64,000 bases of DNA from Mycolicibacterium parafortuitum (GCF_002086815.1 NZ_MVID01000035.1:1-64000); one strand, 5' to 3'; counted from the stretch's first letter, positions 25,333 through 34,019 are shown. A program made the numbers and translations. Notes: generated by a model not told the origin, from the letters alone.

Positions 25333-26291
25333 AGCGCCACCTCCAGGGTCTGGTCGGCGCAGCCGCGTGACACACACGCCATCAGCGAGTCCGCCGCTTT
25401 CTTGTCGTCGTCGGTCAGATACAGGTCGCGGTGCGTGATCGCGCCGCCGCCGGCCACCGGGATCCGGCATTCGCCGCACACGCCCCGGCGGCAGAGGTTC
25501 GGGATGTCGAATCCGCGGCGCTCCAGCGCCTCCAGCAGTGAGACACCGGGTTCGACGGTGAACCTCTCCCCCGTCGAGCGCACCTGGACGGAGAACGGCT
25601 CGCCGGGATCGAGGGCGTCCGAACCGAAGTGCTCGACGTGGATTCGGCTCGCCGGCCAGCCCAGCGCCGTGGCGGTGACGCCGACGAACTCGATGAACGC
25701 GGGCGGTCCGCACACGTAGAGATGGGTGCCGAGGGGCTGCGCGGCGAGGGCGGCCGAGATCTCGGTCGCGAACGGTGCGCGCCGGGTGTGGATCGACGCG
25801 TACTCGGTCAGTTCGCGGACCGTGTCGACGTAGGCGCCCCGCCCCGGCCGGTGGATGTAGTACAGCCGGGCGTCGCGGCCCCACAGTTTCGCGCTGCGCA
25901 GATGCGAAACCATCGGGGTGATGCCGATCCCGGCCGCCACCAACAGATGTCGGCGCGCGCGCAGCACCGGGGCGAACGCACTGCGCGGCGGACGCGCGAT
26001 CACGGTGTCCCCGACCGCGAGTTCGTCGTGGATCCACTGCGATCCGCTGGCCGCGCCCGCGAGTTGGTCCGCCCGGCGCAGCACCGAGATCACGTAGCGC
26101 TCCGGTGCGACCCCGTCCCCGGTCAGCGAGTAGGCGTTGGCCGGCCGGCCCGTCGTCTCGCACTCGACGACGATGTGGCTGCCCGGGGTGAACGACGGCA
26201 GCGGGGCGCCGTCGACGTGGGTCAGCGTCAGGGTGCGAATACCGTCGATCGAATCGTCGACCGCGGCGACGGTGAGCTTCAACGCGGTCAC
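25329..26291 (-). CDS. Ferredoxin reductase with C-terminal 2Fe-2S domain (phthalate-dioxygenase-reductase type)
   Basis: Electron-transfer protein of 320 residues. It comprises an FMN/FAD-binding barrel (about 5-100, with NAYSLTG), an NAD-binding domain (ATEISAAL, YVCGPPAFIEFV) and a C-terminal plant-type 2Fe-2S domain with NLCRRGVCGECRIPV and a later Cys. It is the natural NAD(P)H-to-heme reductase for the DUF3445 subunit. GTG at 26291 overlaps the upstream gene stop by 4 bp. Confidence 0.88.
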   Translation of the reverse strand: MTALKLTVAAVDDSIDGIRTLTLTHVDGAPLPSFTPGSHIVVECETTGRPANAYSLTGDGVAPERYVISVLRRADQLAGAASGSQWIHDELAVGDTVIARPPRSAFAPVLRARRHLLVAAGIGITPMVSHLRSAKLWGRDARLYYIHRPGRGAYVDTVRELTEYASIHTRRAPFATEISAALAAQPLGTHLYVCGPPAFIEFVGVTATALGWPASRIHVEHFGSDALDPGEPFSVQVRSTGERFTVEPGVSLLEALERRGFDIPNLCRRGVCGECRIPVAGGGAITHRDLYLTDDDKKAADSLMACVSRGCADQTLEVAL

Positions 26292-26827
26292 GAGGCCACC
26301 TCTTCGGCGTCGATCATGAAGCCGAGGTGAGCGCCCTGTCGCCGCGAGACATGGTAGTACACAACGAGATTGCGGCCACAGCCCGCGCACGGTACGACGT
26401 CCTCCAGTTCGGCCCGCACCGACGTGACGGCGCGGCAGTGCACGCACTGCACAGTGCGCAACCCGACGTCGGTGGACGCGACGGTGATCTCGTCGTCGGC
26501 GATGCCGAGTTCGAGCGCCGCGGCGCGCACCCGTAGACAGGCGTTCGCCGGGCCGGCCAGCATCAGTCGCCAGCCGACTCGGGCGCCGGCCACGTCGGCG
26601 GCCAGCGCGGCGCACGCCGCGTCCGCGTCGTGTTCGGCGACCCGGTGGATCCTCAACCCGGATTCGCGTCCGGCAGCGTAGATCTCGTCGCTCCAGTCGC
26701 GGACCACCTCGTCACCGTCCGCCCCGAAGGCGACGACGGTCCAGTACCGTCCGGACGTGTCGGCCCGGGGTCGGGTCGCGGTCACGGCCCACGGGGGCAC
26801 ACTTGTGAGCTCGAGAGCAGGTCTCAT
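26288..26827 (-). CDS. Dimethylamine monooxygenase DmmA-like subunit
   Basis: Protein of 179 residues. The C-terminal region has two CxxC pairs, CVHCR and CAGCG, about 19 residues apart, followed by RNLVVYYHVSRRQGAHLGF. This looks like a small metal-binding module and matches my recollection of the DmmA-type subunit of dimethylamine monooxygenase. The N-terminal part resembles a degenerate reductase-like domain. ATG at 26827 starts the operon; all three genes are joined by GTGA overlaps, implying fixed stoichiometry. Confidence 0.65.
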   Translation of the reverse strand: MRPALELTSVPPWAVTATRPRADTSGRYWTVVAFGADGDEVVRDWSDEIYAAGRESGLRIHRVAEHDADAACAALAADVAGARVGWRLMLAGPANACLRVRAAALELGIADDEITVASTDVGLRTVQCVHCRAVTSVRAELEDVVPCAGCGRNLVVYYHVSRRQGAHLGFMIDAEEVAS

Positions 26828-26954
26828 ACGGCAATGACACCTTTCGGGTACACCACAGGTTGACAGGGTTGCCCTTCAGGAAACCAGCCTCGCGTTTCGG
26901 CAATGTGACTGTGCTGTCTCGGCCAGTTGACGCGTGCCCCGATAAGGTCGCGGC

Positions 26955-28121
26955 ATGTCAGCGCACATCTCGGTGATCGGCGCCGGCATCGCCGGATTGT
27001 CGGCCGCCGTCGCGTTGCGGCGCGCGGGCCATGAGGTCTCGGTGATCGAACAACGTGCCGAGGTCGGTTCCGGGTCCGGCATCAGCCTGTGGCCCAACGC
27101 GCTGGCCGCACTCGATGCGATCGGGCTGGGCGACGCCGTGCGCCAGGCCGGCGGGCGGGTCACCGCGGGCGCGATCCGCTGGCGGGACGGCACCTGGGTG
27201 CGCCGCCCCTCGGCGCAGCGCATCGTCGACGCCCTCGGTGAGCCACTCGTGGTGGTCCGTCGGTCGACGCTGACCGACATCCTGCGGGACGCGCTCCCGG
27301 TCAGCGCGGTGCACGCGGGCGTCGCGGTGACCGCGGTGGCCGCGACCGAGTCCTCGGCACGGATCACACTGGCGGACGGCCGGGTCCGCGAGGCGGATGC
27401 GGTGGTCGGCGCCGACGGCGTCAACTCCGTCGTCGCCCGCACGCTGAACGGACCGCTGCGCACCCGCTATGTCGGCTACACGGCGTGGCGCGGCGTCGCG
27501 GCGTGCCCGCTGGACCCGGATCTGGGCGGCGAGACGCTGGCACCGGGCACCCAGGTGGGCCATGTGCCGTTGGGCACCAGCCACACCTACTGGTTCGCGA
27601 CGGAGCGCACACCGGAGGGGTCGACATCTCCGGGCGGTGAGCACGCGTATCTGACGGCCAAACTCGCCGGCTGGGCCGAGCCGATCCCGCGGTTGGTCGC
27701 GGCCACCGATCCGGCCGATCTGTTACGCAACGATCTGTACGACCGCGGCCAGGCGACCCACTGGTCGCGGGGTCGGGCGGTGCTGATCGGCGACGCGGCC
27801 CACCCGATGCGGCCGCATCTCGGCCAGGGCGGCTGTCAGGCCCTCGAGGACGCGGCGATCCTGGCCCGGTTCGTGGACCTGACGCCCGATCTCGCGACGG
27901 CGTTCCACCGGTTCGGCGCGTACCGCAAGGGCCGGGTCCGGCGGCTGGTGCGGGAGGCGGAGCTGATCGGGCGGGTGCTGAACTTTCGCCCAGCCGCGCT
28001 CGGCGGCCTGGCCAGCCGGGCGACGGCGTTGATCCCGGAACGCGTGGTCACATCCCATCTGACCGGGATCGCAGCCGGCTCGGCCTTCGTCCTACCGACG
28101 CCGGCCGATCTGGGGGGCTGA
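26955..28121 (+). CDS. FAD-dependent aromatic-ring-hydroxylase-type monooxygenase
   Basis: Class A flavoprotein monooxygenase of 388 residues. It has the N-terminal dinucleotide fold ISVIGAGIAGLSAAVALRRAG, the DG motif in VVGADGVNSVVART near residue 155 and the GD motif in LIGDAAHPMRPHLGQGG near 275. Related enzymes hydroxylate small aromatics (salicylate or 6-hydroxynicotinate types) using NAD(P)H and O2. It is divergent from the dimethylamine-type operon with 127 bp between. No neighbouring ring-cleavage genes indicate its substrate. Confidence 0.85.
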   Translation: MSAHISVIGAGIAGLSAAVALRRAGHEVSVIEQRAEVGSGSGISLWPNALAALDAIGLGDAVRQAGGRVTAGAIRWRDGTWVRRPSAQRIVDALGEPLVVVRRSTLTDILRDALPVSAVHAGVAVTAVAATESSARITLADGRVREADAVVGADGVNSVVARTLNGPLRTRYVGYTAWRGVAACPLDPDLGGETLAPGTQVGHVPLGTSHTYWFATERTPEGSTSPGGEHAYLTAKLAGWAEPIPRLVAATDPADLLRNDLYDRGQATHWSRGRAVLIGDAAHPMRPHLGQGGCQALEDAAILARFVDLTPDLATAFHRFGAYRKGRVRRLVREAELIGRVLNFRPAALGGLASRATALIPERVVTSHLTGIAAGSAFVLPTPADLGG

Positions 28122-28129
28122 CCGCCTGG

Positions 28130-28639
28130 TCAGCGCGCGGCGCGCGGGGTGAACAGCGCGGTGCACATCTTGCGCAGGTCGACGATGCCGCCGAATACGG
28201 AGGTCGGCATCGTGGCGCAGCCGTTGGCCTTGCCGGGCGCGGTGGCCGGGACGACCGCGGGCATCTGCGTCGGCGCCTGGTTGCCCCACACCTGAGCAGC
28301 CATCCCCTTGGCGCCGCACTTCGGCCACGCCTTGAGTCCCTGGGTGCGCAGAACGTTCTCGGCGACGCGAATCTGCTCGTGGCGCGGGGCGGTGGCCGGG
28401 TTCCCGGCGCCACCGTTGGCCGACCAGGTCGTTTGCTTGAACTGCAGACCGCCGTAGTGGCCGTTGCCGGTGTTGATGGCCCAGTTCCCGCCCGACTCGC
28501 ACTGCGCGATCGCGTCCCAGTTGACGGAATCGGCGTGAGCGGTGGCAGTGGTGCCGTCCATCGCCATCGGCACGACGGCGAGCGCTCCGGAGATCGCGGC
28601 GGCCATCAGGCCCTTGCTGACAATCTTGCGAACGTTCAT
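28130..28639 (-). CDS. Secreted Rpf-domain (transglycosylase-like) protein, rpfE paralogue
   Basis: Protein of 169 residues with a Sec signal peptide (about 1-36, cleavage after ATAHA). The Rpf domain follows: VNWDAIAQCESGGNWAINTG with catalytic Glu, and a second Cys in WPKCG. A Pro/Ala linker and a C-terminal extension with two more Cys (GCATMPT, RKMC) distinguish it from the neighbouring short rpfE. Resuscitation-promoting factors cleave peptidoglycan at the septum. M. smegmatis is reported to have an rpfE2 near rpfE. ATG at 28639 has a GGAAGGA ribosome site. Confidence 0.9.
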   Translation of the reverse strand: MNVRKIVSKGLMAAAISGALAVVPMAMDGTTATAHADSVNWDAIAQCESGGNWAINTGNGHYGGLQFKQTTWSANGGAGNPATAPRHEQIRVAENVLRTQGLKAWPKCGAKGMAAQVWGNQAPTQMPAVVPATAPGKANGCATMPTSVFGGIVDLRKMCTALFTPRAAR

Positions 28640-28782
28640 CTTTGCGGTCCTTCCCCGACCTTGACCTTGCGGCTACCCGAACTGTCGAGTGAGGCACGTC
28701 ACCTGTTACCGAAGAGATGAAAGTTTTAGTAGTTACTTATCTGACGTAAGAGGCCTCTGAGGAGCTTGGTCCTGAAGACGAC

Positions 28783-28816
28783 AAAGGCGGTGCCGACCAT
28801 GGTCGGCACCGCCTTT
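28783..28816 (-). terminator. Strong hairpin downstream of rpfE
   Basis: Perfect 16-bp arms (28783–28798 and 28801–28816) with a minimal loop, starting 20 bp after the rpfE stop on the minus strand. The minus-strand stem ends in TTT. It should separate rpfE from the downstream rpf paralogue. Confidence 0.85.
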
Positions 28817-28836
28817 TCGACGAGGTGTGGCTGCGG

Positions 28837-29154
28837 TCAGCCGCGGCCACCGCAGGTCGGCCACGCGCCGATGCCCTGCGACTGCAGCACGTTGTTGGCC
28901 ACCCGGATCTGCTCTTCCCGGCTCGCGTTGTGCGGCGAGCCGCTGCCGCCGTTGGCCTGCCAGGTGCTCATCGTGAACTGCAGGCCACCGTAGTAACCGT
29001 TACCGGTGTTGATGGCCCAGTTACCGCCCGATTCACAGGCCGCCACGGCGTCCCAGTCGACGTTCGCGTTCGCGGTGCCTGCCAGCGCCAGGGGCGCGAC
29101 GGCGAGCGCGCCGGCGATGGTGGCCAGCCCGAAAGTCTTGCGGATGTTCTTCAA
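28837..29154 (-). CDS. rpfE: Resuscitation-promoting factor RpfE
   Basis: Short Rpf of 105 residues: signal peptide (about 1-31, cleavage after GTANA) followed almost directly by the Rpf domain VDWDAVAACESGGNWAINTG and ending right after the second disulphide Cys (WPTCGGRG). The secreted muralytic factor promotes regrowth of dormant cells. A TTG start at 29154, with AAAGGA upstream, gives the clean signal peptide; the longer upstream frame has no signal character. Position between the Rv2449c-like gene (displaced here) and mobA agrees with rpfE in M. tuberculosis. Confidence 0.9.
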   Translation of the reverse strand: MKNIRKTFGLATIAGALAVAPLALAGTANANVDWDAVAACESGGNWAINTGNGYYGGLQFTMSTWQANGGSGSPHNASREEQIRVANNVLQSQGIGAWPTCGGRG

Positions 29155-30154
29155 CTTCTGTCCTTTCGCCGAGCGCGCGCCACCGACACCCGCGAGACAC
29201 GGCGGTGTCACACGGGCGTGATGCCTGCAGGGCAGGCCGGGGTGGTCGGATCGTGCCGTCTCGGTCAGGCACAACAGGGGAGGTCGCATCGGACCTCACC
29301 GGGTTGGTGAACCCGGCAGCCACAGCAAGCCGGTCCGGCTTCCGGGCTCCACTCACACGCTGGTTAGTGGTTTTGAGTTATTTGCTCCCGAAGAAGCTCC
29401 ATTGGACCGTACAAACCGATTCACCCAAAGTCATCTCGATCAGGAACAGGTCGCGGACAGATAACGGATTGATCACGACCCGGGCTAGCCGACGTCCACG
29501 CAGGTCAACGATCGGTTCCGCCGGCCGCGTCCGGCGGCTCGCCACCAAACCGAAAGTGAGCCAAATCACCGGCATTTTGTGAGCTGGACCACCGCAAAAC
29601 ACTTGTTCACCGGGCCGTTTGCACGAAAAAGCCTGCCCGCCTGCAATTGACGACGATTCCACATGGGCAGGGCAACTCACCGGTTCGCCGGCATGGACGT
29701 CCCGCCGATTCGCCAGACCCAGCCGATGACGTTCTCTCCAAAGAGATTTCACCTTGAGCCCTGTTCGCCGAGGTCGATCCCGGCGCCATCGGATGCAAAA
29801 ATGTTGCAGGGCAACGCTTATGGCCGAACCTGCCAGTACTTCCCCGCCACCGATACCGCATTTCCCGCCGGTCCGCCGACCCCGCCGCAATAGTGGCGAA
29901 TTGGACGGAATCCACTATTTCGACGCCTGACGAATCGACTCGAAGTCGGCCGAACAGGCGCTCTTTCCGACATTACGTCCGCGAAATCACTTCGTGCACA
30001 TGGGGACTCGCCCGCCGACGAAACGGTGACTGTCCACCGTCTGCCGTACGAACCGACGAACTCGCATCTTATTACGGGAGAAATTCGGAATTTAAATGGC
30101 GGAGAATACTCCCCACGACAATGGCGATTGCGACGCGCCGGAATGGCGAATTTG
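29155..30154. other. 1-kb region without supported genes (rpfE upstream region)
   Basis: I see no credible gene. Base composition is visibly less GC-rich than neighbours (for example around 30060–30110) and the open frames lack a family, ribosome site or mycobacterial codon bias. On the rpfE (minus) strand there are hairpins at 29518–29537 (CCGGCGG-type arms) and in the last 150 nt before rpfE, compatible with a structured leader. In M. tuberculosis two small hypothetical genes (Rv2451, Rv2452c) occupy this position; I cannot recognise them here. Confidence 0.6.
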
Positions 30155-30760
30155 CTAGGCCAATCGGGGCGGGCGGATGGCCTCCAGGTCCTCCGTGGTG
30201 TTGACGTTCGCGAGCGCGGGCTGCTCAGGGAGCACGATCCGCTGGGTGTCCACGGAGTCGACCAGCGCCCGCATACTGCGGGCACCGGTCTTGAGCAGAT
30301 CCGACACGACGTCGTGCAGTGCGGTCCGGTAGATACCTGCCAGGTAGTGGTCGCGCCCGTCCCACGGCAGCACGACGTCCGCGTCGAGCCGTTCGGCCGG
30401 GGCCGCGAGGATGTCGATCAGATCCGGGGTCAGCGCGGGCATGTCCACGGCGCTGACGAACGCGTGCCGGCGGCCGGCCTCGGCGGCGGCACGCAGCCCC
30501 CTCCCGGTGGCCAGCAGAGGCCCCACTCCGAGAACCTCGTCCCGCAGCACCACGGCGTCGAGGTCGGGAAGCGCCTGGCCGGGGGCCGCGATCACGAACA
30601 CCGGATCGCAGCGGGCGCGCAGCACCGACACCACCCGCTCGACCATCGTGGTCGGGGAACCCGAGGGCTCGTCGACCACCAATGTGGCCTTGTCGCGGCC
30701 CATCCGCCGCGACGCACCACCAGCGAGGACAACACCAGCCAACGACAGCGACGACGTCAC
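30155..30760 (-). CDS. mobA: Molybdenum cofactor guanylyltransferase
   Basis: Protein of 201 residues that attaches GMP to molybdopterin, forming the MGD cofactor used by formate dehydrogenases and nitrate reductase. The nucleotide-binding signature LAGVVLAGGASRRMGRDKA is at the N-terminus and SAVDMPALTPDLI, with the metal-binding Asp, near residue 100. GTG start at 30760. Position between rpfE and korB matches Rv2453c. A client enzyme, FdhF, lies later in this window. Confidence 0.93.
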   Translation of the reverse strand: MTSSLSLAGVVLAGGASRRMGRDKATLVVDEPSGSPTTMVERVVSVLRARCDPVFVIAAPGQALPDLDAVVLRDEVLGVGPLLATGRGLRAAAEAGRRHAFVSAVDMPALTPDLIDILAAPAERLDADVVLPWDGRDHYLAGIYRTALHDVVSDLLKTGARSMRALVDSVDTQRIVLPEQPALANVNTTEDLEAIRPPRLA

Positions 30761-30804
30761 ACCGCGACGTTAGCGCAGCGGTCGTCGACCGTCAGCCGGT
30801 CGGA

Positions 30805-31887
30805 TCAGTCGACGGTCCAGGTGTCCTTGCCGCGCAGCAGAGCCTGCAGCGCCGCGGTGTCATGCGCCTTGGCCTCACGGGCCGACGCGATCTGCTGACG
30901 CGCCGCGTCGTCGTAGGTCGGCTTGCTGACCTTCCGGAAGATGCCCATGACCATGTGGTCGAGGTTCTGCTCCGACAGCCGCGACAGCGCGAACGCGTAC
31001 GCCGGGTCCTCCAGCGTCGCGTCGTGCACGACGATGTCGGCGGCCGACACGTCGGCGGTCTTGGCGACCTCCAGCCCGTAGCCGGACTTGATCACGCAGT
31101 ACTCACCGTCGGTGCCGAACGTAATCGGCTCGCCGTGGGCGAGGTTGATCAACCGCTCCTCGGCGCCTTCTTTGCGCAGCGCGTCGAAGGAGCCGTCGTT
31201 GAAGATCGGGCAGTCCTGCATGATCTCGACCAGCGCCGCACCGCGGTGCTCGGCGGCGCCGCGCAACACCTCGGTCAGGCCCTTGCGGTCCGAGTCCAGC
31301 GCACGGCCGACGAACGTCGCCTCCGCACCCAGGGCCAGAGACACCGGGTTGAACGGGTAGTCCAGCGAGCCCATCGGGGTCGACTTGGTGACCTTGCCGG
31401 TCTCCGAGGTCGGCGAGTACTGCCCCTTGGTCAGACCATAGATCCGGTTGTTGAACAGCAGGATCGTGATGTTGATATTGCGGCGCAGCGCGTGGATCAG
31501 GTGGTTGCCGCCGATCGAGAGCGCATCGCCGTCACCGGTGACCACCCAGACCGACAGATCCTCGCGGGCCAGCGCCAGGCCGGTCGCGATGGTCGGCGCA
31601 CGGCCGTGGATCGAGTGGAACCCGTAGGTCTCCAGGTAGTACGGGAACCGGCTGGAGCAGCCGATGCCGCTGACAAACGCGATGTTCTCGCGCCGCAGAC
31701 CCAGCTCGGGCAGGAAGTTGCGGATGGTGTTGAGGATGACGTAGTCACCGCAACCCGGGCACCAGCGGACCTCCTGGTCGCTGGTGAAATCCTTGCCCTT
31801 CTGCGGGACGTCGGTCTTGGGCACCAGGCTGGTCTTCGTCAGCGCGCCCGGCGTCAGTCCGAGGTCAGTGCCTACGAGGTCAGTCAT
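30805..31887 (-). CDS. korB: 2-oxoacid:ferredoxin oxidoreductase, beta subunit (2-oxoglutarate type)
   Basis: Thiamine-diphosphate subunit of 360 residues. The Fe-S ligand region WCPGCGDYV lies near residue 42 and the ThDP/Mg motif GDGDALSIGGNHLIHALRRN near 120, with NNRIYGLTKGQYSPTS after it. With KorA it oxidatively decarboxylates 2-oxoglutarate to succinyl-CoA, reducing ferredoxin; the mycobacterial enzyme supports the TCA cycle when 2-oxoglutarate dehydrogenase is limited. Start ATG at 31887 overlaps the korA stop by 4 bp. Confidence 0.95.
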   Translation of the reverse strand: MTDLVGTDLGLTPGALTKTSLVPKTDVPQKGKDFTSDQEVRWCPGCGDYVILNTIRNFLPELGLRRENIAFVSGIGCSSRFPYYLETYGFHSIHGRAPTIATGLALAREDLSVWVVTGDGDALSIGGNHLIHALRRNINITILLFNNRIYGLTKGQYSPTSETGKVTKSTPMGSLDYPFNPVSLALGAEATFVGRALDSDRKGLTEVLRGAAEHRGAALVEIMQDCPIFNDGSFDALRKEGAEERLINLAHGEPITFGTDGEYCVIKSGYGLEVAKTADVSAADIVVHDATLEDPAYAFALSRLSEQNLDHMVMGIFRKVSKPTYDDAARQQIASAREAKAHDTAALQALLRGKDTWTVD

Positions 31888-33824
31888 GCGCTCACTCCCA
31901 CACTCTCCACGGTGGCCGCGGCCAACCGGGCGAACTTGGCCTTCTCGATTTCCTTGTCGCCGAGCGTTCCATCCAGCGCCGAGTCGATGATGCCCTCGAC
32001 CTCGTCGGCCAGGAACGCCATCCCCTCCACCTTGGTCACCGACTGGATGTCGATCAGGTACTTGCCGCGCAGCAGCAGCGCGAGCTGGCCGAGGTTCATC
32101 TCAGGGACGACCACCTTGGCGTACTTGTTGAGCACGTCGCCGAGGTTGGCCGGGAACGGGTTCAGGTGCCGCAGCTGGGCGTGGGCGACCTTGATGCCCT
32201 TGCGCCGGGCGCGGCGGCAGGCCTCGCCGATCGGGCCGTAACTGGAGCCCCAGCCGAGCATCAGCAGTTCCGCGTCGCCGGTCGGATCGTCGACCTCGAG
32301 GTCGGGAACCTTGATCCCGGCGATCTTCTCCTGACGCAGCCGGACCATCAGGTCGTGATTCTTCGGCTCGTAGGAGATGTTGCCCGAGCCGTTGGCCGAC
32401 TCCAGGCCGCCGATGCGGTGCGCGAGACCCGGGGTGCCGGGAACGGCGAACTGACGGGCCAGCGTCTCGGGATCGCGGGCGTAGGGCTGGAACGGCTCAC
32501 CCTCCTTGGCGAAGGTGTGCTCGATCGGCTCGTACGTCGAGATGTCCGGGATGGCCCACGGCTCCGAGCCGTTCGCGATCGCGCCGTCGGACAGGATCAT
32601 CACCGGGGTGTGGTAGTCGATCGCGATCCGAGCGGCCTCGACCGCGATGTCGAAGCAGTCCGACGGCGAGCGCGGCGCCAGCAGCGCCACCGGGGATTCG
32701 CCGTTGCGGCCGAACATCGCCTGCAGCAGGTCGGCCTGCTCGGTTTTGGTCGGCAGACCGGTGGACGGGCCGCCGCGCTGGACGTCGATGACGATCAGCG
32801 GCAGCTCGGTCATCACGGCCAGGCCGATGGCTTCGGACTTCAGCGAGATGCCGGGACCCGAGGTGCTGGTGACACCGAGCGCGCCGCCGTAGGAGGCGCC
32901 GATCGCGGCACCGATACCGGCGATCTCGTCCTCGGCCTGGAACGTCATCACATTGAAGTTCTTGTGCTTGGACAGCTCGTGGAGGATGTCCGACGCGGGC
33001 GTGATCGGGTAGGTCCCGAGCACCAGCTGCAGGTTGGACAGCTGACCGGCGGCGACGAGGCCGTACGCGAGCGCGGTGTTGCCGGAGATCTGCCGGTATT
33101 CGCCGGTCTTGAGCTTCGCCGGCGCGACCTCGTAGGTGGTCGCGAACGCCTCGGTGGTCTCACCGAAGTTCCATCCGGCCTTCAGCGCGAGGACGTTGGC
33201 CTCGGCGACGTCGGGCTTGCGGGCGAACTTCTCCCGGATGAAGGCCTCGCTGTGCGCGAGCTCGCGGCCGTACATCCACGACAGCAGTCCGAGCGCGAAC
33301 ATGTTCTTGGCGCGCTGACCGTCCTTCTTGGTCGCGCCGATCTCCTCGACGGCGCCGAGCGTCAGCGTCGTCATCGGCACTGCCTGCACGACGTAGTCGG
33401 ACAGTTCGTCGCTCTCCAGCGGGTTGGAGTCGTAACCGACCTTGGCGAGGTTGCGCTTGGTGAACTCGTCGGAGTTCGCGATGATCAGGCCGCCGCGGGG
33501 CAGGTCGGAGACATTGGCCTTCAGCGCGGCCGGGTTCATCGCGACGAGCACGTCGGGCCGGTCACCGGCGGTCAGGATGTCGTAGTCGGCGATCTGGATC
33601 TGGAACGACGAGACGCCCGGCAGGGTGCCCTGGGGCGCCCGGATCTCCGCCGGGTAGTTCGGTTGGGTGGCAAGGTCATTGCCGAACAGCGCGGCTTCAG
33701 AGGTGAAGCGGTCGCCGGTCAGCTGCATACCGTCACCGGAGTCACCGGCGAACCGGATGACGACCTTCTCCAGCTTCTGCCGGGGGGCGGTGCCGTTAGC
33801 GGAGTCACTGCCGTTTGAACTCAC
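31884..33824 (-). CDS. korA: 2-oxoacid:ferredoxin oxidoreductase, alpha (fused gamma-alpha) subunit
   Basis: Subunit of 646 residues with the fused gamma domain first (VVIRFAGDSGDGMQLTGDRF) and the alpha domain after about residue 210 (ISGNTALAYGLVAAGQLSN, TSGPGISLKSEAIGLAVMTE). GTG at 33824 is preferred to an in-frame start 16 codons upstream because it has an AGGCAGGG ribosome site and gives a length near that of Rv2455c. It is coupled to korB by a 4-bp overlap. The 370-bp upstream region carries an IdeR-like box and a tandem repeat. Confidence 0.93.
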   Translation of the reverse strand: MSSNGSDSANGTAPRQKLEKVVIRFAGDSGDGMQLTGDRFTSEAALFGNDLATQPNYPAEIRAPQGTLPGVSSFQIQIADYDILTAGDRPDVLVAMNPAALKANVSDLPRGGLIIANSDEFTKRNLAKVGYDSNPLESDELSDYVVQAVPMTTLTLGAVEEIGATKKDGQRAKNMFALGLLSWMYGRELAHSEAFIREKFARKPDVAEANVLALKAGWNFGETTEAFATTYEVAPAKLKTGEYRQISGNTALAYGLVAAGQLSNLQLVLGTYPITPASDILHELSKHKNFNVMTFQAEDEIAGIGAAIGASYGGALGVTSTSGPGISLKSEAIGLAVMTELPLIVIDVQRGGPSTGLPTKTEQADLLQAMFGRNGESPVALLAPRSPSDCFDIAVEAARIAIDYHTPVMILSDGAIANGSEPWAIPDISTYEPIEHTFAKEGEPFQPYARDPETLARQFAVPGTPGLAHRIGGLESANGSGNISYEPKNHDLMVRLRQEKIAGIKVPDLEVDDPTGDAELLMLGWGSSYGPIGEACRRARRKGIKVAHAQLRHLNPFPANLGDVLNKYAKVVVPEMNLGQLALLLRGKYLIDIQSVTKVEGMAFLADEVEGIIDSALDGTLGDKEIEKAKFARLAAATVESVGVSA

Positions 33825-33877
33825 GACCCTGCCTCTCAACGTCTCGTCAGGCCGCACATCTCCGCGTCGCAACTCGG

Positions 33878-33925
33878 CTGCATTGCCGGCTCAGCCGGCG
33901 GCTGCATCGCCGACTCAGCCGGCGG
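33878..33925. repeat. Two tandem 24-nt direct repeats in korA leader
   Basis: Units 33878–33901 and 33902–33925 differ at two positions; both contain CTCAGCCGGCGG. They lie about 55 bp upstream of the korA start, probably in its transcribed leader. Confidence 0.85.
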
Positions 33926-34000
33926 CCGCGAAGTGCACGTCGCTCCGATACGAAATGGCTACCCAAATGTTTCTGTCACTGGGAGTACCGATTATTGCAC

Positions 34001-34019
34001 TTCTCTTAGGCTAACCAGA
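34001..34019. promoter_or_regulatory. IdeR/iron-box-like element upstream of korA
   Basis: The 19-mer contains TTAGGCTAACC and agrees at 14 of 19 positions with the mycobacterial IdeR consensus as I recall it. On the minus strand it is followed by AATAAT-like -10 sequence, so bound IdeR would cover the korA promoter. Iron control of the Fe-S enzyme KorAB is an inference. Confidence 0.45.

Noticed and set aside
29155..29420. c-di-AMP (ydaO-type) riboswitch in front of rpfE
   Set aside because: Some resemblance (GGGTGAAT, ACTAACC) but the conserved core blocks are not in correct order; kept only as a testable possibility, not annotated.
29378..29890. Possible 170-residue gene upstream of rpfE on the minus strand
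   Set aside because: No ribosome site, family or mycobacterial codon pattern; Arg/Cys-rich like a random frame.
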